From Fragilaria crotonensis (lineage: Eukaryota > Bacillariophyta > Fragilariophyceae > Fragilariales > Fragilariaceae), in assembly GCA_022925895.1 (NCBI GenBank), contig JAKSYS010000160.1:37962-101961 (forward strand): DNA of 64,000 nt. Reading direction: 5' to 3'. The notes under the pieces were generated by a model, which saw nothing but the letters and a program-made list of their open reading frames with translations, made no database searches and was not told the origin of the DNA. Positions 24,803 through 36,335 of this stretch are shown piece after piece. Every line of letters starts with the position of its first letter. Within the stretch, counting starts at the first letter, position 1. Position numbers and translations under genes: made by a program.

Positions 24803-25816
24803 CTTTAAAGAACGAATGTGGACTGATGTTGTGATCAGCTGTGTAAGGTGTGAGGTCCCTTAGTCTTGGAGTTTTGAATTGCATTACCCTCCTGAGTCAA
24901 CACTGGCGAGGAGCTGAGGAGTGAAATACCAAGAACAGCATTTCGAGATTCGATTCGACCCATTCAGATCGGAAATCAAGAATTTCTCGTGTACTACTAC
25001 CTCGTATGTTCGTAGTATTCTAGTACTCGGGTGTACTATTTGTATCATTGGACGCGGAGTAACAGATATAGGCACGTGGTACGTGGTACAAGTACCAGGT
25101 AGCAGGTAGCGCCGTTTGATGAGTACAAGTACTCCGTGTACAGCAGATGCACTGGAAATATACTACAGTACTCCGTATCATGAAAAGACCGGCTCGTCTG
25201 AAGTCACATAGGCGCATACTCGTAGGACACTGGACAGAATACTGTACATTGTACATACGCAGTAGAATTAAATTGTTGACTGTATGACATAGTACTGTTC
25301 CACGTCGTTTCCGAAGTGGGACTCCAGGAATGGTGTACGCAGTATGTATGCCATACGAAAGCCTCCAAACTTCGAGCTACTTTGAATGTATGGTATACAT
25401 ACATGAATACTCGTAATCCTAGTCGTCTACTTGGTACTGCTCTAGTAGTATTGTCTCTAGTAGAGTCCTTCCACTACATACCGTCATTCTCTCCACAGTC
25501 GTACGACGGTCGTACGTACGTCACATGCATAATTTTTTATGAACCAGAAATAACCCATGATCCATGATGCACACTCCAATCTCCTTTGTCGCCTGTTAGT
25601 GCTTGCCAATGGCCCTGAACGTCGCCAATGCTGCGGATTGGCAGCGTCGAGCATTGATGGCTGTAACAGTATCGCCGTCCGTCATCATTCAGGTCATGGT
25701 TAGCGTCGCATTCGTATTCGGGTGCCTACGATCATTACGAAGCTGCCTATGACAATGCCAGCACCCATTGCCGAGACGATATCTATTTTCAATGCCCCGG
25801 CGATCAACCTGTCCTA
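24803..25816. other. GTAC-rich spacer
   Basis: A dense run of GTAC/AGTAC words covers about 25000-25520 (gtggtacaagtaccaggtag, agtactggtatac-type words, gtacgacggtcgtacgtacg). No ORF is supported. The region right of 25600 is likely the 5' flank of the cis-prenyltransferase gene. Confidence 0.45.
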
Positions 25817-26962
25817 ATGATTGCGCTTAGATGGGCCAAGATTTTTATTATCAAGGTTGCAAGATTATACTATGGTGCACCGATTTGCCTCATGATGGTT
25901 CCACTTCTCTTTGGTTTGGCTCTAGGCTACGCGGTGGGGACTCGCAATTGCCACAAGACAGTGCCAAAGGTAAAAAGGGCGTCACGCTGTTTCTCGCTGT
26001 ACAGGTTGGTGCGCAATTTATGGAGTTGCTTACCTGCGGTGCATTTTCCTTCCGTATTTTTGTTCTCCACTGAGTTTCAGCAACGCCACTTACGGTTCTT
26101 GAAAAACGACCCAGTGTTAGTCAAAAAAGAAGAACAAATTCGAGAAGAGCTGAAGGGTCCGTCTGAAGCGCGTAAAGAGTCCAATGTCGACGTGTCGCTT
26201 GTTCCCAAGCACATTGCGGTTATTATGGATGGCAATCGTCGATATGGCAAGAAATATCATCCTGAAAATCCAACACAAGGGCACTGGGACGGGTCCAAGA
26301 CATTGGTCAGCTTTTGCAAATGGTGCATTGCTGAGCAAGTTCAAATTTTAACAGTCTATGCCTTTTCCACGGAGAATTGGAATCGAAGCGCCGACGAGGT
26401 TGCAGCCCTTATGGCAATCTTCTCTAAATACTGCGATGAGCTTCGAGTCGAAGCGATTCAACGTAACATTCAAATACGAGTGCTTTCGACCGAGACTGAC
26501 CGAGTAAGTCTTTGCTGAGATGTTTTCAACGTTCGGCGATGCTGTGATACTCATGCCATCATTCTTAAGATCCCTCCTCATGTCAAAGCTGGTATGAAAC
26601 GAATGGTTGACGAAACAGCGCATTGCGAGGGCGGCTTGTTGTTGAATATTTGTCTGAGCTATGGCAGCCGGGGAGAAATCGTGCATGCATGTCGTGATTT
26701 GGCAAGCGACGTGCAGAAGGGAGCATTGTCTGCGCACCAAATTACGGAGGATGCCATTCAACAGCGTCTCTTGTCGCCTGTCGACCCGGATGTTATCATT
26801 CGCACCTCTGGGGAACACCGCATTAGCAACTTTCTTCTTTGGCAGTTGGCATATGCCGAACTTTTCTTTCTTGAAAAAACTTGGCCCGAAATGCAGAAGC
26901 AAGATCTAGTCGAGGTAATTGAGGCATATGCCGGCGGCCGAGAGAGACGTTTTGGGAGATAA
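25817..26962 (+). CDS. cis-Prenyltransferase (dehydrodolichyl/undecaprenyl diphosphate synthase family), two exons
   Basis: The enzyme extends allylic diphosphates with cis isoprene units to make dolichol-type carriers for glycosylation. The N-terminus has a membrane segment (APICLMMVPLLFGLALGYAV), then the family motifs: HIAVIMDGNRRYGKK with the catalytic Asp and Asn, GHWDGSKT, VYAFSTENWNRS, and DVIIRTSGEHRISNFLLWQL followed by AYAELFF. Exon 1 (25817-26503) ends at a phase-0 donor (gtaagt). A 66-bp intron is followed by exon 2 (26570-26962), giving 359 residues. The hydrophobic N-terminus fits the ER membrane. The C-terminal RERRFG resembles the single-subunit synthases; a full RxG motif as in DHDDS/NgBR partners is not clear. 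The frame is intact. Confidence 0.9.
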
Positions 26963-27414
26963 ACCGATGTAAAGCACTAGAAAAGGTAGAAGCATAGTTC
27001 AGACAGAGGCTGGGGACAAACCAGATTGATGCCCTTTTCAAGGCATTCGTTGATAGGTCTCAATCGTGGTCAGTCACGACTCACGACAGAGAACGATATC
27101 GACAGACCAAATGCTCTCCATATGGCTATAGTTGGCATTTACGGGCACTGGAAGAAAAACACATCCCAAAGGCTTCCAGTAAACTTGAATGTAACTTAAG
27201 CAGCTGCTTCTAATCAACAATTAAAAAAACTACCACAGAACTCGAATGGCAATCTTGGGAGCAAGCATCAACACGAATCGACCCTATCGGTCAGTTCCAT
27301 GAAATTGCTATAAAGGGAGTACACTGGGGTACAGGGTAACGATTTGAGGAAAGGAGGCGGTTGTAGGTCTGTGAGAGCGGACAGGACCAACAAACACCCG
27401 CGATAGAACCACTA
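26963..27414. other. Convergent 3' flanks
   Basis: Between the cis-prenyltransferase gene and the minus-strand bHLH-PAS gene, which end towards each other. No ORF, repeat or RNA gene is seen. Confidence 0.4.
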
Positions 27415-28965
27415 CTATTGCGACGAGACGGGCTCATTTTGACCCGGAGTAAGCGAGCATTGGAAGAACTTTGGTCGGCCTTGTGGGCTTCGAACGAGGG
27501 TGACGTTTATGACGATCTACGTCGGCAATGTTGCAAGGCTGTGTTAGTCGTCAAAGTTAAAGAAGGGTCAAGGCAAGACTTTCAGGCAAACTCACTTTTC
27601 CAGTCATGCGTCGGCTTTGGTTCACCCGACCACTCCAGAAATCATGGTGTCTTGGAAGCGAACTGCCCCTATTGGAAGAATTTGCCTCCAATGGCTCCTC
27701 TCCAAGAGATATGGGCTGCTTAAGCATTCGACTCATCGCTAAGAAAACCTGCTCCATATCTTCGCGACACAAAAGGTTGAAAAGCGATAGATTTCTCGTC
27801 AGCGAAGACGTAGTGACAGTTGAGGGTACTCCCGCATCTGAGAAGGCCACATCCGCCCTTGGGGTGCCATCACTATCATTACTGACTTCGCAAAGCAACA
27901 GCTCGTCTCGTTCGTAGCCAGTGAGGGATTCGAACTCCGAATTGCAGTCCATGAGACGTCCGTCAATGCTCGCAACGGCAAGAGGAATGCTGCATTGCTT
28001 AAAAATGTTGCGATAGTCGAGACCTTTCACAAACACTGCATGTTCATCTTCGAGTAACAATCCCGTGGGGACGTCGCCCAAAAGATCATTGGAGGACACG
28101 ATCTCGTTGCCAGCAGACGTTTGGTATTGTGGACTGCTCGCGATCTCGGTCGTTTTCGCGATAGTGTCCAGCAGTTTTTGGTGCTCAGAGTCCAATAGTT
28201 GAGATCTTGCTTGAAGCTGTTTGATGTAGTCAGCAACTGTAATCAGAGTTGAATGCTTGTCTGGCTTGAAGTGCACATTCGCCGCTGCTAGAAGTTCTTT
28301 TAGACATGCGATTTGCTCCGTAATCTTCTGAGATCGTTGCTGCTCCCTTTGATTCCTATCCATACGTCTCTTTAATTTGTCTCCTTCATCCTCCGAGATA
28401 GGTGGAGCCGAGTCCCGAGAGCGCTTCCTGCTTTCAGAACTCGTGGTTGGTGCGAAACTTGTTGACAACAGTTCCGACGAAGATTTCCTTCTAGCTTTCC
28501 CGCTCGAGACAGAAGGTGCGACTGGCATTGGAGCAGCGAAGCTAGGATAGGCGGGAGCTAAGGCAAACGGATAGTTGAGTCTTGCGGTCAAGGTCGACTG
28601 TGCGACTGAAGTCCCATCGGCTACTTTCACGGGTTGTTGCATCTGCATACCTGATCCTAGTTGCTGATAGGCAAGCGGTGATTCCTGGTAAGGTAGTACG
28701 GTCTGTTGTTGAATCATTCCTCTCTGTGCAACTCCCGTTGTTGCAATGGTGTCGATGATGATGAAGTCAGAGACGAATTCGAGACAGCAGGGTGTCATCC
28801 ATCGGCGATAACTGCGATGGATCGACGGGTTCAAGTGTCAACGAATGATGACTCGTGTTCGAGCAACGCATCCATAAATTGCATGTCATCCATTGCTGCA
28901 ACCTCCGCTTCCGTTCTGCTCTCGCCCATGTATCCTAAGAGGCTATTATCGTGTGTTGGTTGCAT
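27415..28965 (-). CDS. bHLH-PAS transcription factor of the diatom RITMO1/bHLH1 type (copy A)
   Basis: The basic helix-loop-helix is at about 28395-28190: KLKRRMDRNQREQQRSQKIT, loop HFKPDKHSTL, helix 2 TVADYIKQLQARSQLLD. One PAS domain follows (FVKGLDYRNIFKQCSIPLAV, then IDGRLMDCNSEFESLTGYER). A 79-bp intron (27517-27595) splits the PAS end. Exon 2 (27516-27415) encodes IVINVTLVRSPQGRPKFFQC and ends at 27415. The likely start is the ATG at 28965 (MQPTHDNSLLGYMGE), with an acidic segment that continues in other frames between about 28845 and 28735. At least two frame slips lie there. In Phaeodactylum, bHLH1a (RITMO1) controls diel rhythms and has a neighbouring paralogue bHLH1b. This gene and the one at 31347 fit that pair, but I cannot say which is which. 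Confidence 0.82.
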
Positions 28966-29557
28966 GTCGTATCGTTCAGCTGTATCAATGATTGCTTTAG
29001 ATGTTGTTAGAAAGCGAAACACTAGAGAATCTGCAGTTGCTAGAGAGTATGATCAGGTGTAACAGCAACACAGCGGTGGATATGTGGAACCGGAAACTGC
29101 AATCTGGGCTTGTCAGTAGGGGGAAACCCAGATGACGGGAACCAATCAGAATGCACGACGTCTCTGTTCTCATTACTACAATCGTTCAAGTTGCACCACG
29201 TCAGATTGTGAAATAGGCTTTCGACGGTCGATTTTGCGTTTGAGCATATGCTACGTGAAATAGCTGCGAATGAAAGTATACGTATTTGTATTTACATATT
29301 GGACCAGCTGACGGCTGACCAATGCCCTATCACATGTCACCGATGACGAACGAAATGAACCGGATAGAAAAGTGGATGTACCGTGCTCCTAGTACTACAG
29401 TACTGCAGCGAGCTTTAATACAGTTCAGGCATACCAAGGTGTGGTGTGGTTCCGTTTTGTTGCATATGTTTTTGGTTCTTATTCCTATTATAAGGTAAAC
29501 TCAGAATACTGTACCGCATAAACTACCAGGAGGCAATGAAAATCATTTTCTTCTGTT

Positions 29558-30347
29558 TGGTGTCCAAAAAAAATACGTCCAAGTGTCCATGTGCGTGTTC
29601 AAGTGCTCGAACTAATCGACTCGTGATTCGACTTGGATTTTTGGTTAAGTGGGACTCGTCTTTTGTCAACCTGGACATCCAAGTTAACGAGATTTTTTTG
29701 CCAAGTTTACAAATCAAAGTTTCATAACCTGAAGCAATGCTTGCTTTGGACCACCGGTTTTGCAATAAGACTAAACGGACAACGCAGGATGACAAGGTGC
29801 TTAAAAGGTTGATATGTCGATACGCCCGTCGGAAGTACATAGCTCCAAGTTTGTTACAAAGAACTCAAATAGAGCCTTGGCTTTGTTGTAGCAGTTTCTG
29901 CAACAAACTTTCATGCTCTGTATTTGTTGTGCTTCGTAGCAATTGATGCTTCTTGCAATCACTGACTTCAACTTTGACAGCAGCAGCCAGCCACATTTGC
30001 CAGTGTACTTGAAAATGTTCATAGCTGTTTGTGTTGTTGTATATGATGTGTATTAGACGCTCATTCTTGCCTTTTCATGTTGGCCATCGTTCTTGTCATT
30101 ACATGTAGATGTAGAATGAACCATAGGATCTTCTCCAGAAGATCAGGAGAGTCTGATTGTGTGGGTAAGTACATATACTCACCATCAACTTCTAAGAGGA
30201 AACTTGGGAGTTCCAAACTTCAATACTTTGATTCTTTTTTAATTGGACTCTACACATGAGGAACAAAAATCAAACTTGAAATCAATTGGTTATGTGCCCT
30301 AGAGAGGAATCGGAAACTTTGATGTACTTTTTTTAAATTGGACACCA
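29558..30347. mobile_element. Internally deleted, diverged relative of the PIF/Harbinger element at 41424-45416
   Basis: The ends are inverted: tggtgtcc at 29558-29565 and ggacacca at 30340-30347. Subterminal sequence matches the 41.4-kb element. On the left, cgtgattcgacttggat, catccaagttaacgagattt and ccaagtttacaaatca correspond to words near 41490-41590 in the same order. On the right, gggagttccaaacttcaata and ttgatttcaagtttga (reverse complement) align with 45240-45350. The internal coding part is absent, so the copy cannot move on its own. No clear target-site duplication remains. Confidence 0.6.
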
Positions 30348-30443
30348 CCTTAGCTTTATATCATTTATTACAAGTTGGTCGTCTTGAACATGGCCGTATC
30401 CCGCAGGTTCTGTATTCTATGCATAGACGCATAGACATGGGAT

Positions 30444-30618
<175 letters not shown>

Positions 30619-30624
30619 CCCGAA

Positions 30625-30654
30625 ACTCACATACAGTGTACGTCGTATGTGAGT
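30625..30654. repeat. Perfect 10-bp stem hairpin beside the heptamer array
   Basis: actcacatac at 30625-30634 and gtatgtgagt at 30645-30654 are perfect reverse complements with a 10-base loop. It begins six bases after the last heptamer. Confidence 0.7.
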
Positions 30655-31346
30655 ATGTGCTACAGCTAACGTAGACACCGTCGTAAAACGGACAAGGACG
30701 TCTGTCCCACTACTCAGATTACCTGGTTCTACAGGCGAGTACTGTAGTGTACACAAACTACTTTCAGTGCGCAGCCGGAGTACAGACGACGGTTTTTCAA
30801 CTGAAATTTTTTCACAAACTTGAAACAGCATCGATGACGGCATCGACTGCTTGAAGACGTGGCTATGATGGATATCCGCATTGTCCATTATCATGTTGTT
30901 CTTTTGACATATTTTGCGGGAATTCGATAGAGTAAAACCTGAATACCGCTACAAATTTAAAATCGAAGCACGTCGTCTGGCTACCGATTTCTGAGCTGTA
31001 AATAGACGGCCTCGGTTTCTAGAATAGAGTGTCATTAGAAACACGGATTGGTTAGCCAACGTATTCGCGGTGATGTCACCACTCTGTTGCTGTTCCTCGT
31101 CAAGAAGAGCTCGTTGTTGCCGCTCCTAACACTGTCCACGAAATCGGTCAGCACATTCATCGCCTCTACCAAACGTTCAGATTGTGTGGACTCACTTGGT
31201 CGAGGCTTCATTGTCATATGCACTGAAAGAGTATTCAGAATTTGCGAGGGAATAAATCTGCGTTGAAGAGAACGCCGGTGAGCCAGTGACGTCTACGCGT
31301 CCTATTCCAGTATCTGTAATTTTTTGGTCATCAGACTGCCAGCACA

Positions 31347-32937
31347 ATGAATTTCTCGGCCAACACTGCGGAGGTATCTCAATGCACCGGAGCTGCAGCA
31401 AATGCTGCATACGACAAAATGCAGCAGCAATCACCATCATTTCCGGATCAAGAGTCGAGTGAAGATGTAGCTCGACAACTGCAGACCTCAACACCGATAT
31501 CACTGGAGGTCCCCCTCAAGGGAATACTCCTGGCCCATTTGACATGTCTAATTACGATAATCTACAAGATCATGCATATCAGTTGTCCGCATCTGCAGGT
31601 TATGCCCCGGACACGAGCAGCGCCAGACAGCTCTCGTTCCGGCGACCGAGACTTTAGAAAATCAAGTGCAAGTTCATCAGCAGGTCTACTACTATCCGTC
31701 ACTTCAGCCAGAAATGCAGTATGCACCTGCACAAGCGCCCGCGATGGCGCTTTCAGCTAACCAGCCTGTCTATGCTATGCCGCCAGCCATGGAACCCCTC
31801 GCCCCAAATCAAGGACAGGCGCAACAATACTACCAAATGCCAACCTCGGCTCAGAACGCTCACACGTACATTCAACCGCAAGTACAAGCACAACCAGGTC
31901 CGCATCTTGCCTCGTATCCACTCTCAACTTCTTCATCCTCGGAGCCTAGCGACAGAATTGGATCGAAACGATCATTTTATGTCCCCGAAGAACAAGAGAA
32001 TAAGAGGCAGAGCTTAGCCCACCAAGGAGGGCGAGGTGCACATTCGTTTTCTCCACAAAACGTGCCCTCGGGATCGTCAACCGGTTTCGACTTTGACGAT
32101 GACATTGATCCAATACTGCGTCCTCCGCCAGCCAATTACGCAACGATGTCGGCAGAGGAGAAACGTCGATATGAGCGAAATGTTAGGGAACAACAACGAT
32201 CCTTCAAGATAAGTCAACAGATCAAGGAGCTACGAAATGTACTGGCCGAATCAAATATTTCCTTCAAGCCAAACAAGTTTTCTATCCTTATGAGCGTCGT
32301 TGATTATGTCAAACAGCTTCAATCTCGAGCTATTATGCTTGATGCCGAGCATCGAAAGTTGATTGACACCATCAGGCAGACACATGAGATGGTGAATGCT
32401 GGCCTTACGCCGGCTCCCGATGAAACACAAAGCAGAACTCTTGACGACAAGGTCAGCGTCAGCGATAGCGATATGCTTTTCGTACAAGGTCTCGACTATG
32501 AAGCTGTGTTTCAGCATTGTCCAGCTGCGTTGGGTGTGGCTGCACTCGATGGCAGAATACTCGCTTGCAACGACGAGTTCGCCGCCATTTCCGGAATCTC
32601 AAGGGAAACGCTTCTTCGCCAGAGTCTCTTCAATCTGATGAACAACCATGAAGATGTATTTCGAGCAATGGGGGCAATGCTCAGCAGCGGTTGTGCTAAT
32701 GTACAGCCAACTGAAAAAGAGAATCCGAACCCGCCAGCACCAATCTATTGGAGCGGAGTGGTCAATCAGAAGAGCCAAAGCGTGAGTGCAAGGGAAAATG
32801 GGTTTGTTCAGGGTGCTACTGTGTGCGCTCTCTTTCTAACACCATGGTTCTTGCGTCAGCTTTTCATGAATATTACTCTCACAAGGTCAGACGACGGCCT
32901 CCCGAAGTTCTTCAACTGCGCGCTGTCGGCTGCTTGA
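31347..32937 (+). CDS. bHLH-PAS transcription factor of the diatom RITMO1/bHLH1 type (copy B)
   Basis: The bHLH lies at about 32155-32350: EKRRYERNVREQQRSFKISQ, loop SFKPNKFSIL, helix 2 SVVDYVKQLQSRAIMLD. A PAS domain follows (FVQGLDYEAVFQHCPAALGV, ALDGRILACNDEFAAISGIS). The PAS end is LFMNITLTRSDDGLPKFFNC after a 78-bp GT-AG intron (32782-32859). That intron is in frame and has no stop, so an unspliced message would add 26 residues. The N-terminus from the ATG at 31347 is Gln/Pro-rich. Two frame slips (about 31455-31500 and 31630-31640) separate it from the main frame, each repairable by one added base. Basic region, loop and intron position match copy A, so the two arose by duplication. It probably binds DNA as a dimer, perhaps with copy A. 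Confidence 0.82.
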
Positions 32938-33061
32938 GGCCACCGTCGTATCCACTGGCGTGGCAAGTGCAGCAGTCGCGGGGCAATTTTGATTTACGAG
33001 AGCAATCACTACGTGTATCTTGACTTCTGGATATGTGTTTTTTTACGTCGTTAGTTCGACA

Positions 33062-34648
33062 TCAGTCGATTCGTTTATCAGGTATGGTCACATTAACCTG
33101 AGTAGCTGTCTGGTTGGTGTCCCACAATTGCATCGCTTCTGTTGCGGCCTTGACATCTAGTTGCAATGCCAACATTTCCTCGTCGTCTCCCTGATGTTCC
33201 GTAGCATTTGCGATTGACGGGGATTCTCGCTCGTTTTCAACCCCAGAAAGACTAGCAGAAGGCAACCAACCGAACCAACCCTTGGACACCTGCATCACTT
33301 CTGGGGCCTTCAGTGTTGAACCATATTGGTGCGGGGCAGGCGTGATCGCATCATTTGTGTGACTCACTGGAGTGTCGTACAATGATAAGTTTTGCATGGC
33401 AAGTCGGAAAGCAGGATCATTGTTGGCCTCCTCGTCAAGCGTGGAGGGTGAAGGCTTGCCAAACCAGGTTTTGGGCGAATAAATTTGTGGATCAGCCAAG
33501 GTTTCCTTTGCAACAGTGACTCGTAATTCATCACAGTGACGGGAGAACCAAATTCGAAAGGGAAGACTTAATCCAAACGCCGTAAAAATCCAAAATGTGT
33601 GCAGGCGAAAGAGGCGTGCCGACCTGACACCGTTGACGTTACGAACCGCCAGGAGTTGGGGCTTAAACCCCTGGAGGAAAATGTTGGTAGAGAATTCGGC
33701 AAATTCATCTGACTGACCCTCCGTCGTGACAAAGTTGGCCTGCTGTTGAAAATAGTCTTGTCGAGCCTTGTCATTTCCGAGAATTAGAAGCTTTGAGAGT
33801 GTGATCTTAGTGAAAGGCGGCGGAGTGACTGAGGCAGGTGCGCGTTTCCATAACCCTGCAATAGTATTGTCCATGCATGTTTTATAAATGTAATTGGCCT
33901 CTGCGACGTGCTTCACGACCTTTTTAGTCAGCCATGACGGGGCCAGCATATCTGACACGGAATTGTGGACGTCGCTGTCGACTTGCCGAAAGAGCTTGCG
34001 CAGCAATGAATGTGGCAGAAGAAGACTTGCCCAGACACGTCGTTCGTAATGATAGCATCGAACTTTCCAGGTGACCACAGGACGCTCATTTCGCAATCGT
34101 TCAATGTATGCTTCGACCTCGTCAGGCGTTGAAATAGCGTTGGCCAAGTATCGTCGCGTGTTACAGTGGTACGCCTCGAAGAAGTACAACGCGACAACAG
34201 CAACGACGACCCACTTGTCAGCATGAGGCATCTTGAGAATTGTCCATTCGGCGATGCCCAATAAAAATGCAGTTCGCCATGAGATGGGCTGATTGATGTT
34301 ACTAAGTTGCATTCGCAGACGGCCCGTCAGAATTGATATCAAGCAACTCAGCAGTGCAATCGACAGTATGGTGGATTTGAGACGATGAAGACCCATATCT
34401 GATATTATTGGGGCTATGCTGGCGGTAACGGATGTTCTGGAACCACCTTCCCAAAAAATACGACCGGTTTCCTTGTCAATAAGCGCCGATTCCCCCATAA
34501 CTTTCGCTCCAACCCGCTGCATCATCGTGTCCTTCCAAATCGGGGCTGCGCTTGAGATGTCACCATGCGTCGATGATCCATGGCAGAGAGGAAAGCATGA
34601 CAGTATGATCGCGAACGCAGGAAGAAAGCGGTAAGCCGTTTGGATCAT
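33062..34648 (-). CDS. TMEM151-like membrane protein with signal peptide
   Basis: The ATG at 34648 gives 528 residues beginning with a signal peptide (MIQTAYRFLPAFAIILSCFP, then LCHG). Upstream in-frame codons lack ATG. Two hydrophobic segments follow (STILSIALLSCLISILTG and WVVVAVVALYFFEAYH). Then comes a segment with RNERPVVTWKVRCYHYERR, which recalls the TMEM151 family, and a late hydrophobic segment (LFRLHTFWIFTAFGLSLPFR). The C-terminal 150 residues are polar and probably disordered. TMEM151 proteins have no established biochemical role. The family call rests mainly on the cysteine/histidine-containing WKVRCYHYE motif and the membrane layout. Confidence 0.6.
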   Translation of the reverse strand: MIQTAYRFLPAFAIILSCFPLCHGSSTHGDISSAAPIWKDTMMQRVGAKVMGESALIDKETGRIFWEGGSRTSVTASIAPIISDMGLHRLKSTILSIALLSCLISILTGRLRMQLSNINQPISWRTAFLLGIAEWTILKMPHADKWVVVAVVALYFFEAYHCNTRRYLANAISTPDEVEAYIERLRNERPVVTWKVRCYHYERRVWASLLLPHSLLRKLFRQVDSDVHNSVSDMLAPSWLTKKVVKHVAEANYIYKTCMDNTIAGLWKRAPASVTPPPFTKITLSKLLILGNDKARQDYFQQQANFVTTEGQSDEFAEFSTNIFLQGFKPQLLAVRNVNGVRSARLFRLHTFWIFTAFGLSLPFRIWFSRHCDELRVTVAKETLADPQIYSPKTWFGKPSPSTLDEEANNDPAFRLAMQNLSLYDTPVSHTNDAITPAPHQYGSTLKAPEVMQVSKGWFGWLPSASLSGVENERESPSIANATEHQGDDEEMLALQLDVKAATEAMQLWDTNQTATQVNVTIPDKRID

Positions 34649-35143
34649 TGTGCAATGCGACCTCAACAAACATGAAGTCGGCTCTTCGCTCTTCTATTCA
34701 ATGCTTTATATTTTATATGTAGAAGTACTGGTACAATACTACTGTTTGACATACAGTGTATCTTGACTTTTGACTGGAAACATAAAACAAGCGCGCTACT
34801 GTGTGCAACAGTACTAGTACCGGTATCACGTACCTCCAGTATAAATCCAAGCATCCTACTCTACGGAGTCTGAGAGTACGGGGTACGGAGAACTGTGAAT
34901 ACTGCAGTACTCCGGACAGGTGTACTGTATGCTACAGTAACCTTCAACGCTCTTTTCCCATTTTATTTTAACACTTTTCCCAATTTCTTGTTTACTCTGC
35001 TTTATTTGACGATTTGACCACCAAGTTGAACTTCGACAAGGAATGGGTCGGCGGCATTTCTCTCATGCACCGATCTCATCAGTCATGACTCCACGTGTAT
35101 TCGAACAATTTCAACCTGCCATCCTATTTATTTTCTTTCTCGA
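34649..35143. promoter_or_regulatory. Divergent promoter spacer, GTAC-rich
   Basis: The TMEM151-like gene (-) and the NOL-like gene (+) diverge from here. About 34700-34930 carries GTAC words (agtactggtacaatactact, agtactagtaccggtatcac). No coding feature. Confidence 0.4.
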
Positions 35144-36236
35144 ATGGCCATTGTCACTATGAAAGCCTTTGCCGTTATCGTCCTTGCCATCGCTGCAACC
35201 GTCAATGGTTTTACTACACATAAGCGACAATGGATGCCTCGCTCTGTGAAATCGACGTCCCCCCTGAGCATGTCAGCCGGTGGTGTCGTCATTACCGGAG
35301 GAGCCAACGGTTGGCTTTGCTTACGCTGGTGAATTCATGGACCGAGGCTATGATGTCGTCATTTGTGATATTCAGGATGCCACAACTGCTGCCAAATCCT
35401 TGGCGGCACGCCATCCAAACGGAAAGATTTATCACACTAAATGCGACGTTTCTGATAGTGCGAGTGTTCAAAAGTTGGGACAGTTTGCAGTGGAAAAATT
35501 GGGAACCGTCAACTACTGGATCAATAATGCGGGTATCAATGGCGGGCGTAGAGCTCTTCGTGAGGTCCCTTTCGGTATGATTGAGGCGGTTGTCAAGGTA
35601 AATCTCCTTGGAATCTTGTACTGCACCAAAGTTGCCATGGATATTATGGCTGAGCAGGTGAGTACCACAACTATCCATCGCGAACAGAGATGCCGAGATC
35701 AATCAAAACAATCTTCTGATCTGCAACTTCCTTAGGAGGGTGTCACCGGAAATATTTTCAATACCGTTGGTAGTGGTGTCGAGGGTGGTGGGACTCCAGG
35801 TTATGCCTGTTATGGTGCCACAAAGCGTGGTCTACCTCAACTTACTGCGACTCTTGTAAAAGAACTCGACGAGGGTGTTCAGGGTTACGAAAAGGTCAAG
35901 ACGAAGGGAAGGATCCAGGTGCACAGTCTGTCGCCAGGTATGGTCTTCACCAAGCTCCTGTTGGACGATTCCACGCCAGAATTGCGCAAGTTTCCGTTTG
36001 GAGTTCTGGCTGCTCAGCCTGAGGAGGTTGCCGCTGATTTGGTCCCAAAGATTTTATCAGTCCCACAAGGCGCCAATGGATTGTCGGTTGAATTCTTGAC
36101 TACCGACCGCATCTTGACGAAATTCTTTGAGCGCTTTATTCTTCAAAAGAAAAGCGAATACATTGACGACGATGGCAATGTCATCAAAGTACCTGGTGCC
36201 CAATACGACGAAGATGGCGTCCGGGCTCTATACTAG
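35144..36236 (+). CDS. Chlorophyll(ide) b reductase-like short-chain dehydrogenase (NOL/NYC1 family), plastid-targeted
   Basis: The N-terminus is a diatom plastid leader: MKAFAVIVLAIAATVNG followed by Phe (start ATG 35159, or 35144). The Rossmann start VVITGGANG is followed after a frame slip (about 35309-35312) by GFAYAGEFMDRGYDVVICDI, then the NNAG motif (YWINNAGING). The active-site Tyr-x3-Lys is in exon 2 (GYACYGATKRGL). SLSPGMVFTKLLL and the tail DEDGVRALY match NOL/NYC1, which reduce chlorophyll b to 7-hydroxymethyl chlorophyll a. The intron is 35658-35735 (gtgagt to ccttag), phase 0. Diatoms have no chlorophyll b, so the substrate may be another chlorophyll or pigment. The slip equals two missing bases or one extra; all key residues are present. 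Confidence 0.78.
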
Positions 36237-36335
36237 ATTAAAGCCTATGGGGTGCAACCGCTAGACTAGATGCGTTACTATTGCTGTACTTTCATTTGCG
36301 TTTTATCAGCTGGTAGTTGTGCCGTCTGCATTCCT

